From NCBI RefSeq assembly GCF_018638295.1, contig NZ_JABTTS010000028.1, positions 1-64,000 on the forward strand: DNA of 64,000 nucleotides, given 5' to 3'. The translations under genes and the position numbers were made by a program. Shown here piece after piece: positions 32,753 through 40,389 of the stretch. The stretch is from Streptomyces sp. CHD11. GTDB taxonomy: Bacteria; Actinomycetota; Actinomycetes; Streptomycetales; Streptomycetaceae. The notes under the pieces are model-generated. The model was not told the DNA's origin and ran no database searches. It saw only the letters and a list, made by a program, of their open reading frames with translations. How positions within the stretch are numbered: the stretch's first letter is position 1; each line of letters opens with the position of its first letter.

Positions 32753-34885
32753 CTACTGCTCGACCCCGCGGACAAGAGCCTGTTCCAGCACGACGGGCTC
32801 GGGCTCGCGCGGGCCCTGCCATACAAAGCCGGGCCGTTCCACCACCACGCGTGCCGCCGGTCCACCCGGGGCTCGGTGCATCACCGGGTCGTAGTCCGTC
32901 TCTTCTCCGAGTGCTCCCACGTCCAGCACCCCCGCTGCTGCCGCGCGTGCCAGGATTCTGCGGTACAGAGCGTGGGCCGGCCCTGTCTCGTCGTCTTCGT
33001 GGATCGCCTGGTCCGCTACTTCGGTGAGCCCTGCGGCGAGCACGCGCAGCGTGTCGATCCTGGCCTGGCGCAACTGCGCCTGTGAGGCCCCGCGCGCGGT
33101 CTGCCGGGCCTGTCGAAGCTCGTCGTCCCGCCGCCGGAGCTGACGTGTCATCGCCTCCACGCGCTGCTCTGCCTCTTCCAGGCCTCGCTGCACGGACTCC
33201 GCCGTGGCCTCGGCGGCGCGGGCACGTGCCTCGGCCTCGGCGCGGTGCTTCTCCTCGTCCGTGATGCGGAGCCGCAACCGATTCACCGTCGCTGCCGCCT
33301 CGGCCAGCGCGTCCGAGGCGTCCCGGTGCCGCCGCTCGTGCTCGGCACGAGCCGTCTCGGCACTGCTTCGTTCCTCCTCCAGCAGGCGCTTGAGAGCCTC
33401 GATCTCGGCTTGTGAATCCCGCTCGGGCTCCTGCGCCGCTTCGGATGTCCCGTCTGAGGTGTCCTCCGTCTCCTCCTGGAGGGGTTCGTCACTCACGGTC
33501 GTGGCTTCCGCGGACCCGACGGTGCCGACGTCGCCTTCACCCTCGATGTCCGTGGACTCGGTCTCCTCCACAGAGACCGTGAGCGCTTCGGGTACGGCCT
33601 CGGCTTCCCGGCCTTCCTCGGTCCTCTCGTCGCCGTCGCCCGTACCGTCCGCCTCCGCCGCGTCGGCGGCTTCGGCCGAAGCGACGTCCTGGACTGCTCT
33701 GGCTGCTTCCCGGATCTCAGCCGGAATGCCCGGGTGGTCGGCTACGTGCTGGGCCCACTCCCGCACGGGTCGGTTCCGTTGCTCCGACATGCGGGGATCC
33801 GCAAGCAGCGTGCAGGCCCGGAAGGCCATCTCCTCCGCAGAGTCCAGCCATGGAAGGTCGTCCTCCCTGGGCCGCTTCTTCAGTGCCGTCTTCAGGAGTC
33901 CTCCGGCCCTGGTCGAGAGAGACGTCAACCGTTCCTCTCGGTCTTGCGAATCCTCGGATTCGGAGCTGACGGACAACGCCTGCTTGAAGCGCTCCATTAC
34001 CGTGCGCAGGGCGTTCCATGCGTGCTCACCGCTGAGAGCCTTGGCCGCCTTGTCCGCAGCAGGACTCGACACGGGCATCGCGACGAGAGGGACGAGCAGC
34101 GTCAGGAGTTCGAGGGAGGAGGGGATCTCCGCCGCTTTGATCGCGGGTGGGCTGGGCTCGGTGCCGGGGAGCACGATGCGGCTCCGGGCGCGTGACATCT
34201 CGATGATGTGCTCGGCGGCGATCAGGCGGATCTCTTCAGGGACGCGCTCTGGGTGGGACTTCGTCCACTGGCGCGGCCACTCGGTCACCGGTACGCCACG
34301 CGCGTGCGCCGCGAGGAGTTCGTACGGTGACAACGCGTCGAGCCCGGCGGATACGGCGGCGGACAACGACTGCTTGGTGTCCTTCGTCTTGCGGGTGCCG
34401 CTCACCAACGCTGCGAGCGCCTCGGACGCCGACAGGTGCCTGCCTGAGCTCGCTGCCTTGCTTCCGGCCCCATCCCATCGCAAGCCGTTCTGTCCGTCTC
34501 GCTTGACATTCGGTACAGCCAGGAGCAGCCGACGTGTATGGCCCCACTGATCGGCGATACCCCCTGTATCGATGCCCAGCCCTTCGACTTGCTTCCGCAG
34601 TGCGGTCATGGTGGTCCGCTCACCTGTTTCACGGACCAGTTCTGCCAGGATCTTCACGGGGTCGGCCTCGAACTCGCTTTGCAGTGCGGCGAGGTCGGTA
34701 GCGGCCTTGTGCCGGACGGTCCCTGGGACGAGCGTCCTCACTGACTCCGGTACAGGTAGGGGCAAGTACTCCCTTTCACCCCCCATCCATTCCACGACGA
34801 CTTCCCTCTCATCCAGCGAACGAACGGTACCTACCCGGCGTACGGCATTGCCGTCGCATTGCTCAACCAAAGATCCGATTTCCAC
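32753..34885 (-). CDS. Long coiled-coil protein with a GrpE-like C-terminal domain
   Basis: A 710-residue protein. The first 75 residues form an SH3-like or tudor-like fold (VRRVGTVRSLDEREVVVEWM). A helical middle (80-390) is followed by an acidic low-complexity stretch (390-480). A coiled coil (about 490-605) is rich in EEERSSAETARAEHERRHRD-type heptads. The end (about 650-710) reads like a GrpE beta-domain: GVLDVGALGEETDYDPVMH, then RVVVERPGFVWQG and PEPVVLEQALV, matching GrpE's G-V-x-x-I ... FDP..H ... V....GY.....RPA.V pattern. This fits a nucleotide-exchange factor for the adjacent Hsp70-like ATPase. GTG start at 34885, weak ribosome site. Confidence 0.65.
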   Translation of the reverse strand: MEIGSLVEQCDGNAVRRVGTVRSLDEREVVVEWMGGEREYLPLPVPESVRTLVPGTVRHKAATDLAALQSEFEADPVKILAELVRETGERTTMTALRKQVEGLGIDTGGIADQWGHTRRLLLAVPNVKRDGQNGLRWDGAGSKAASSGRHLSASEALAALVSGTRKTKDTKQSLSAAVSAGLDALSPYELLAAHARGVPVTEWPRQWTKSHPERVPEEIRLIAAEHIIEMSRARSRIVLPGTEPSPPAIKAAEIPSSLELLTLLVPLVAMPVSSPAADKAAKALSGEHAWNALRTVMERFKQALSVSSESEDSQDREERLTSLSTRAGGLLKTALKKRPREDDLPWLDSAEEMAFRACTLLADPRMSEQRNRPVREWAQHVADHPGIPAEIREAARAVQDVASAEAADAAEADGTGDGDERTEEGREAEAVPEALTVSVEETESTDIEGEGDVGTVGSAEATTVSDEPLQEETEDTSDGTSEAAQEPERDSQAEIEALKRLLEEERSSAETARAEHERRHRDASDALAEAAATVNRLRLRITDEEKHRAEAEARARAAEATAESVQRGLEEAEQRVEAMTRQLRRRDDELRQARQTARGASQAQLRQARIDTLRVLAAGLTEVADQAIHEDDETGPAHALYRRILARAAAAGVLDVGALGEETDYDPVMHRAPGGPAARVVVERPGFVWQGPREPEPVVLEQALVRGVEQ

Positions 34886-34948
34886 AGCGCGAAACCCTAT
34901 CGGCCGGTGCGGCGGTTCCCCGGTCCGGAGCCCGATACCGCTGGTCCT

Positions 34949-35371
34949 CTACGTGCCCGCCTGCTGTGGGGACGCCACCACCACTTTGGCTGCGCCGAGT
35001 TCCGCGACAAGCGTCCCGACGGCCGCCCGCCAGGTGTGCACCTGGGCGTGACGCGGCCCCATCTCGTCGTGGTGGTACTTGCAGGCCTCGCTGAGCCGGT
35101 TCCAGAGGGCGTTGACGCGATGAGCCAGAGCCGGGCCGGCGTAGTGGCGCAGACAGAGCAGCTTCGCGCGCATGCTGATGGTGCCGAGCCCGGCTTCCTC
35201 AGCCGCGAGGGTCGCGTCGACGGCTGCTTCCAGGGCGATCCGGAGGGCGTAGGCCGCACCGCGGACACGGCCTGCCGGAGTCAGGGGACCGCCGCCGTCA
35301 AAATTCTCGGCGAGGATGGCGTCGGCGGTCGCGAGGAGGGCGGTGACGGCACCGGTGCGGGTGGCGGGCAT
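34949..35371 (-). CDS. Small helical protein, partner of the ATPase (HEPN-like?)
   Basis: A 140-residue, all-helical protein starting MPATRTGAVTALLATADAIL. The C-terminal half holds NALWNRLSEACKYHHDEMGP, similar in style to the helical HEPN or HEPN-like partners of SMC-type ATPases; the RxxxxxK-Y-H-H stretch could be an RNase-like site, which is inference. It overlaps the ATPase stop by one base (TGATG), so both are translated together. No other family was recognised. It is 63 bases upstream of the GrpE-like gene on the same strand. Confidence 0.6.
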   Translation of the reverse strand: MPATRTGAVTALLATADAILAENFDGGGPLTPAGRVRGAAYALRIALEAAVDATLAAEEAGLGTISMRAKLLCLRHYAGPALAHRVNALWNRLSEACKYHHDEMGPRHAQVHTWRAAVGTLVAELGAAKVVVASPQQAGT

Positions 35372-37218
35372 CAGGCGTTCACCTCCGGGGTGCGGATGCG
35401 GGCGGCGAGGACCTCGACCCGCCGGACGAAGGCGACCGGGTCGTGCGGGAGGAACCCGCCGGGGTGGGCGCCCTGCTGACACTGGTGGATCAGAGTCGTG
35501 CTCTCGTTGCCGTAGAGGGCGCGGAGCCTGCTCCGGACCTCCTCGTCGGGGTGGACGAGGCCGTCGTCGAAGAGGGCGAAGGACGCGAGCGGGAGGAGCC
35601 GTTCGGTCGTGTCGATGGCGGACTGGATGTGTTCGGCGGGGAGGCCGGTGCGGTTGCGGCGGAGCCAGGCCACCTCGACGATCGCCGTGGCCAGGGCCTC
35701 GCGGCACAGGGACGGCAGGACGTGGCGCAGGGCCGTCTCGGAGCAGTTCTCCGTGCGGGCGAGGGCCATGGCGTTGTCGACGGCCTCCTTGACCGGGTCG
35801 GTTCCGCAGGTGACGTGCACCTTGGACCTCTCGTCGCGCTCCACCTTGAGCACGGTCACCGGCAGGCCCTGGCTGCGGAAGGCGTGCGGAAGCCGGGTGT
35901 CGTGGGTGAAGACGACGACCTGCCGGTCACGGCCGAGTTCGTCGAGCACCTGGGCCAGGCCGTCGACCTTCGCCGGGTCCATGGACTGCACGGGGTCGTC
36001 GATGACGACGAAGCCGAAGGGGCTGTCAGCGGTGGTGGTGCGGGGCAGGAACAGGGAGAGGGCGAGCGAGTGAAGTTCGCCCTGGCTCATGACGCCCAGG
36101 GCAGAGGCCGCCTCGGTGTCGTCGACGGTAACGTCCATGACCAGCTTACGGACGTTGGCCCGCTCGCTGCCGTGCAGGCCGACGTGGGTCAGGTCGACGC
36201 TGCTCTGCTGGCGGAGCTTCTCCCAGATCCGCAGCGTGTGGCCGGCGAAGGCGGCGACACGCAGGTCGCGGACCTCGGTGGTGAGCTTCCTGACCCAGGT
36301 GAGGGCGGCGTTGACCGCCGTCCGGCGGGGCTTGACGGCCTCCCCCTCCCGGGAGAGGTTCGTCCACTCCGCGAGCAGACTGACGACGGCGTGCCAGCGC
36401 TCGTCCATGGCCGCCAGTTCCTCGCGCGCCGCACCGGCCACGATCGCGCACGCGTCCGTCAGCGTCACCGCCGTCTTGAGGGCGCGCTCGGCGAGTTCGG
36501 CGGGGTCGGTGATCCGCCGGCAGTCACCCCAGGCCCTCCACGGCTCGGCGAGCGCGGCCGGAGTCTCCCGCGGCGGGAGGACCAGGTCGTGCAGGGCGCG
36601 CGTCGCGGTCCGCAGACGGGCCTCTGCCTCGCGCACGGCTTCGGCTTCGCGCAGGAGGGCGGCGATTTGCGCCTCGGCACGCCCGGCCCACTCCCGGCCC
36701 AGGACCTGTTCCGTGCCGCAGACCGGGCAGGCCGTGTCGTCGGCGTGGCGGTCACTGTGGCTGAGCGCCGCCTGGAGCAGTTCGGCCCTGCTGTGGGCGT
36801 CGGCGGCCGCGGTGCCCTTCAGGGCGTCGGCGTCGGCGACGGCGATCCGCAGCGCATCGACGGCGGCGCCGACCCGGTCCAGGTCGGGGCTCTCGGTCTC
36901 GGCGGCGGCCTCCAGGCGGGCCTCCCGCAGTCGGCCCTCGTCGGCCGTGGGCGCACCGACGATCAGCGCGTCGAGCACGGCGTGGTCGGGCCCGCCCTTC
37001 TCCTCCATCGCCACAAGGGCCTTGAGCGCCCGGTCGTCGTGTCCGACCTCCTCCAGCGCCGCGTGCAGAAGCGGCTTCCTGTCCTTCGCGGCGTTGACGA
37101 CGGCGTCGAGTTCCTTCTTCGCGGCCGTCAGCCGTCGCGCGGCGGCGTTGAGGTCGTCGAGGCCGAGGATCGCGGCAATGTTGTCGGTGTCGGTGGGATT
37201 GATGGGTTTCGTCTTCAC
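35371..37218 (-). CDS. Rad50/SMC-like ATPase, apparently lacking its N-terminal Walker A half
   Basis: A 615-residue protein with ABC/SMC-type C-terminal motifs: signature VMSQGELHSLALSLFLPR, Walker B FGFVVIDDPVQSMDPAKVD and the H-loop VFTHD. A zinc-hook-like DTACPVCGTEQVLGREW sits in the middle of a helical region, and a helical C-terminal tail follows. No Walker A (GxxxxGKS/T) exists anywhere, and the protein begins directly in what should be the coiled-coil part (IAAILGLDDLNAAARRLTAA). The GTG at 37218 lacks a good ribosome site; GTG 37227 is an alternative. Truncation of about 170 residues at the 5' end is likely, perhaps at the junction with the HTH gene. The reading frame upstream is antisense to that gene. 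Confidence 0.65.
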   Translation of the reverse strand: MKTKPINPTDTDNIAAILGLDDLNAAARRLTAAKKELDAVVNAAKDRKPLLHAALEEVGHDDRALKALVAMEEKGGPDHAVLDALIVGAPTADEGRLREARLEAAAETESPDLDRVGAAVDALRIAVADADALKGTAAADAHSRAELLQAALSHSDRHADDTACPVCGTEQVLGREWAGRAEAQIAALLREAEAVREAEARLRTATRALHDLVLPPRETPAALAEPWRAWGDCRRITDPAELAERALKTAVTLTDACAIVAGAAREELAAMDERWHAVVSLLAEWTNLSREGEAVKPRRTAVNAALTWVRKLTTEVRDLRVAAFAGHTLRIWEKLRQQSSVDLTHVGLHGSERANVRKLVMDVTVDDTEAASALGVMSQGELHSLALSLFLPRTTTADSPFGFVVIDDPVQSMDPAKVDGLAQVLDELGRDRQVVVFTHDTRLPHAFRSQGLPVTVLKVERDERSKVHVTCGTDPVKEAVDNAMALARTENCSETALRHVLPSLCREALATAIVEVAWLRRNRTGLPAEHIQSAIDTTERLLPLASFALFDDGLVHPDEEVRSRLRALYGNESTTLIHQCQQGAHPGGFLPHDPVAFVRRVEVLAARIRTPEVNA

Positions 37219-37368
37219 GCCCCTCACGGTCCCGTCGGTCGCGTAGCGTGACCAGTGGTGACGCAGCGACAGGGGGCGGCTGTACCCGTGTTGTACGCGC
37301 GTGTCGGAGCTGTGCGGCGTGACGGCGTCCCTTGCGGGGGCGTTGAGCGAGAGAAGGCGGTGGTGGAC

Positions 37369-38322
37369 ATGGCGGAGTACGCGGGTGCGGAGGCCGGGGC
37401 CGAGACGGTCCCCGGGGAGCGTGAGAACGGCGAGGGCAACGGCGGCGGCGCGGGAGCGGCGGTCGTGAGTCTCGGGGACGGGTGGGAGAACGACGGCAGG
37501 GCCGGGCGGCGGCCGGAGGACGAGGCCGGGCGGGGTGTCGTGGTCGCGTTCGGGCAGACCATGAAGACGCTGCGGGTGCGGGAGGGGCTGGAGCGCGAGG
37601 AGTTCGGCCGGCGGCTCGGGTACTCGGCGTCCACCATCGCGTCGTTCGAGCAGGGGCGGAGGATTCCGACGCCGAGGACGATCGAGCGGGCGGATGAGGT
37701 GCTGGGGACGGGTGGGCTGCTGTGCTTGTGGAAGGAGCAGGTGGAGCGGGCTCAGTATCCGGGGTTCTTCCAGGGGATGGCGGTGTTGGAGAAGGAGTGC
37801 CTTGAGCTGCTGATGTATGACACCCATGTCGTCAACGGGCTGCTTCAGACCGAGGAGTACATGAGGGCGCTGCTCGCGATGCGGCGTCCGCCCCTGGACT
37901 CGGAAACGGTCGAGCAGCGGGTGACTGCTCGGCTGGCCCGGCAGGACATCTTCGACCGCAAGTCGGCCCCGCTGCTGAGCTTCGTAGTGAACGAGGCGGT
38001 TCTGCGTCATCGGTACGGCGGCACAGACGTGCTGCGGGGACAGCTGGAGCTCATTCTCCTCACCGGTCAGAAGCAGAACGTCGAGATCCAGGTCATGCCG
38101 ACCGAGTGCGAGGAGAACGCAGGCGTGAATGGGCCGTTCACGGTTGTCACCAGGAAGGATGGCAAGAAGTTCGTCTACGCAGAGACGCACACGACCAGCT
38201 CTCTTGAGACCGACCCGGAACAGACGGCTCTCGCAGCTGCGCGCTATGGGATTATCCGATCACAGGCTCTCAGTCCGCGAGAGTCGACGAAGTTCATCGA
38301 AGGGTTGCTGGGAGCGCTATGA
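37369..38322 (+). CDS. XRE-family HTH regulator with DUF5753 (Scr1-type)
   Basis: A 317-residue regulator. A low-complexity Gly/Glu-rich tail of about 55 residues precedes the helix-turn-helix (LRVREGLEREEFGRRLGYSASTIASFEQGRR). A DUF5753 domain with YPGFFQGMAVLEKECLELLMYDTHVVNGLLQTEEY follows. This is the Scr1 partner of the Streptomyces HTH/DUF397 pairs, thought to act as an antitoxin-like transcription factor. The ATG at 37369 is preferred, with AGAAGG upstream; GTG codons at 37360 and 37363 are in frame. It overlaps the DUF397 gene by ATGA. It is divergent from the truncated ATPase, which starts 150 bases away. Confidence 0.82.
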   Translation: MAEYAGAEAGAETVPGERENGEGNGGGAGAAVVSLGDGWENDGRAGRRPEDEAGRGVVVAFGQTMKTLRVREGLEREEFGRRLGYSASTIASFEQGRRIPTPRTIERADEVLGTGGLLCLWKEQVERAQYPGFFQGMAVLEKECLELLMYDTHVVNGLLQTEEYMRALLAMRRPPLDSETVEQRVTARLARQDIFDRKSAPLLSFVVNEAVLRHRYGGTDVLRGQLELILLTGQKQNVEIQVMPTECEENAGVNGPFTVVTRKDGKKFVYAETHTTSSLETDPEQTALAAARYGIIRSQALSPRESTKFIEGLLGAL

Positions 38323-38534
38323 ACAACGCTGAGTCCTCGACCATCGCCTCGGACCTCGCCTGGTTCAAGAGCAGCTACAGCGGAACCGAGGGCGGTCAGT
38401 GTGTAGAGGTCGCGGCCGGTTCGGCTGCTGTGCACGTCCGTGACTCGAAGGCTGACGCCGGTCCCGTACTCACTGTCTCCCGTGAGGCATGGGCAAGCTT
38501 CATCGAGTTGCCCTCGTCGGAACGGCGCGTCTGA
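38319..38534 (+). CDS. DUF397 protein (Scr2-type)
   Basis: A 71-residue DUF397 protein with the typical LAWFKSSYSGTEGGQCVEVA and VHVRDSKADAGPVLTVS, ending SREAWASFIE. DUF397 proteins are produced with an upstream XRE regulator and modulate it; in S. coelicolor the Scr1/Scr2 pair behaves like a toxin-antitoxin unit that influences development and antibiotic production. It is coupled by ATGA to its partner and followed by a perfect 17-bp-stem terminator. Confidence 0.9.
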   Translation: MNNAESSTIASDLAWFKSSYSGTEGGQCVEVAAGSAAVHVRDSKADAGPVLTVSREAWASFIELPSSERRV

Positions 38535-38544
38535 GGCTGGGCCG

Positions 38545-38588
38545 CAGCTGACGCATCCGGGCTCACAAGGACCCGGATGCGTCAGCTG
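38545..38588. terminator. Bidirectional terminator
   Basis: A 17-bp perfect stem (38545-38561 with 38572-38588) and a 10-nt loop lie between the DUF397 gene and the convergent EcsC-like gene. Confidence 0.88.
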
Positions 38589-38596
38589 AGGGCTCT

Positions 38597-39244
38597 CTAC
38601 CTGGATGCGGCGTCGTCCCCGTCGGACTGTTCGACGTAGTCCGTGACGGAGGGTTCGTCCTCTCGCGCGACCTCGACGCCCTCGACCCGCAGGGTGGGTT
38701 TCGTCATGTCCAGCCCGGCGAGGTGGTTCTTCAACTTCTTCGTCATGGGGCGGAAGGTCGCGAACGTGAGACCGCCGGAAACTACGGCGCCGACGACAGG
38801 GACCGCCTTGGAGACGGTCCTTGCGAAGGTCTGCTTCGTCATCTCCTTACCGAGGTGACCCGCGATCTTCTTCACGAGGGGGTAGATGAAGCCCTTCGTG
38901 AGTGCCTTCTGGGGTAGTTTCTTGGCGACCTGCTTCGACATCGCCTCCGCGACCTTCCCGACAGCGGTGTTCGCCGAATGGGTGCCGAACATCACGCCGA
39001 CGAAGAGTGTGAGCACTCCCTCGGTCGCGTCATCCATGTCCTCGCCGTCTCCGGAGAACAGGTCAGGCCAGCTGTAGAGGTAGGCGAGCTTCTGGGCGAT
39101 GCGCAGCATGTGGCCCATGTACTGCGCCAAGTCGGCCGGGATCGTGACGGGAAGAAAAACCAGGCCGGGCAGTCCGGCAGCCGCGGAAGCGGCGCTGACC
39201 TTGGCGGTCTCGTACTTGATGGAGTCGTTGGCAGCCTTTTCCAA
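38597..39244 (-). CDS. EcsC-like protein, 5'-truncated
   Basis: A helical protein with two glycine-rich amphipathic helices typical of the EcsC family (AASAAAGLPGLVFLPVTIP and VVGAVVSGGLTFATF), a DLAQYMGHMLRIAQKLAYLY stretch and a charged end. The only in-frame start is TTG 39244. Coding-like sequence continues in the same frame before it, reading SEAYLRKALSRHCSEEQ and IKEAIEETPAAAGIPLDI, without any ATG or GTG until a stop near 39400. So the natural N-terminus appears to have been lost at about 39345-39365, where a lipoprotein fragment begins on the other strand. It may not be translated. Confidence 0.55.
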   Translation of the reverse strand: MEKAANDSIKYETAKVSAASAAAGLPGLVFLPVTIPADLAQYMGHMLRIAQKLAYLYSWPDLFSGDGEDMDDATEGVLTLFVGVMFGTHSANTAVGKVAEAMSKQVAKKLPQKALTKGFIYPLVKKIAGHLGKEMTKQTFARTVSKAVPVVGAVVSGGLTFATFRPMTKKLKNHLAGLDMTKPTLRVEGVEVAREDEPSVTDYVEQSDGDDAASR

Positions 39245-39345
39245 GATGTCGAGGGGGATGCCCGCCGCTGCCGGAGTCTCTTCGATCGCTTCTTTGATCT
39301 GCTCTTCGGAGCAATGGCGAGACAGCGCCTTCCGAAGGTACGCCT

Positions 39346-39498
39346 CTGAACTGCTACTGGGCGCGTACCAAGGACGCCTCCGGGGAGTTCGGGGCGATCA
39401 TCGCCAACGACAACCTCCAGGGCCAGGGCCGGGTGACGGTCAACAAGGGCGAGTACTTCGAGACCAACGGCTGCCAGGAGTGGACCAGGACCGGCTGA
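39346..39498 (+). pseudogene. 3' fragment of a secreted/lipoprotein gene
   Basis: A 50-codon frame reads CYWARTKDASGEFGAIIAND, then NLQGQGRVTVNKGEYFETNG and CQEWTRTG before TGA 39496-39498. This is the C-terminal part of a Streptomyces family of small secreted or lipid-anchored proteins with a paired Cys (CYWA...GCQEW). No start codon, signal peptide or ribosome site precedes it. It begins at the point where the EcsC-like frame on the other strand loses its start, so one rearrangement likely truncated both. Confidence 0.6.
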
Positions 39499-39631
39499 CC
39501 GGCCGCCGCGATACGCCGCCGCGCTCGTGGGGGGGCGCGGCGGCCATGGGGCGGGCGGTCCGTCGAGAACGGACCGCCCGCCCCTCCCTTTCCCTACCGC
39601 CATCCGCCCCCGCTCGAAAGGAAGTCCCGCA

Positions 39632-40240
39632 ATGTCCGTCCCGGAGCAGCCCCCGCACACCCCTCCCCCGCACATGCCTCCCGAGATTCCCGGGGTGGCG
39701 ACCGAGGAGCCGGGGTCCGCGGCCGTCTCCGCTTCCCGCTGGTCGCGGCTGTCGCGCGGCGCGGTCCTCGCGATCGGTGCTGGTCTCGGCGCCGCCGTGG
39801 TGGGGACGTGCTGGGCGGGGATGTCGCTGGTCGGTGGTAGCAAGACCGACGCAGCCGCAGCCGGTGCGTCCGCTTCCCCCTCCGTGAGCGCCGAGCAGGC
39901 AGAGGACGTGGAGGGGCCGTTCAGTACCGACGGGACGCTCACCGTCGCGGGGATCGGCGCGGGTCTGGACCCCGAGGAGCTGTGCTCCAGGACGGGCGGC
40001 TACTCCGACATCGACTTCGGCACCCAGGTCAATGTCACCGATGTCGGCGGCACCCTCGTCGCCGTGGGGAGCCTGGGACTCGGCCATAAGACGGAACGGG
40101 GCTGTGAGTTCCCGTTCACGGTCGACGACGTCACGCCGGGCTCGAAGTTCTACACGGTCGAAGTCTCCCACCGGGGCGGACTCACCCAGACCGAGGAGGA
40201 ACTGCGCGCGGGTGGCCTCACGTTCACCCTCGGCGACTGA
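39632..40240 (+). CDS. Membrane-anchored extracellular protein of unknown function
   Basis: A 202-residue protein: a Pro-rich cytosolic tail (PEQPPHTPPPHMPPEIPGV), one transmembrane helix (LAIGAGLGAAVVGTCWAGMSL, about 52-72), a Ala/Ser-rich linker, and an extracellular beta domain with paired Cys (EELCSRTGGYSDIDFGTQVNVTD ... ERGCEFPFTVDDV). GAAAGGAAG lies well placed before the ATG. I do not recognise a named family; the domain has the strand pattern of small DUF4352-like immunoglobulin folds. It may have shared an operon with the gene now reduced to the 39346-39498 fragment. Confidence 0.6.
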   Translation: MSVPEQPPHTPPPHMPPEIPGVATEEPGSAAVSASRWSRLSRGAVLAIGAGLGAAVVGTCWAGMSLVGGSKTDAAAAGASASPSVSAEQAEDVEGPFSTDGTLTVAGIGAGLDPEELCSRTGGYSDIDFGTQVNVTDVGGTLVAVGSLGLGHKTERGCEFPFTVDDVTPGSKFYTVEVSHRGGLTQTEEELRAGGLTFTLGD

Positions 40241-40389
40241 ACGGCCAAACGATGCAGGGCAACTGCTCAGTATCTTCCCTGCGCATGCCCACTTCTTTCG
40301 GAACTTCTCACTGAACGATTCAACTCACCCACGTGTCGGCCGGTAGGGAACCGTGGTCCCCACGATCACAGTTGAAAAGGAGAACCTCA

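Noticed and set aside
35371..38190. A 939-codon frame extending the Rad50-like ATPase through the HTH gene.
   Set aside because: The extra part is antisense to a well supported XRE/DUF5753 gene and has no protein-like motifs.
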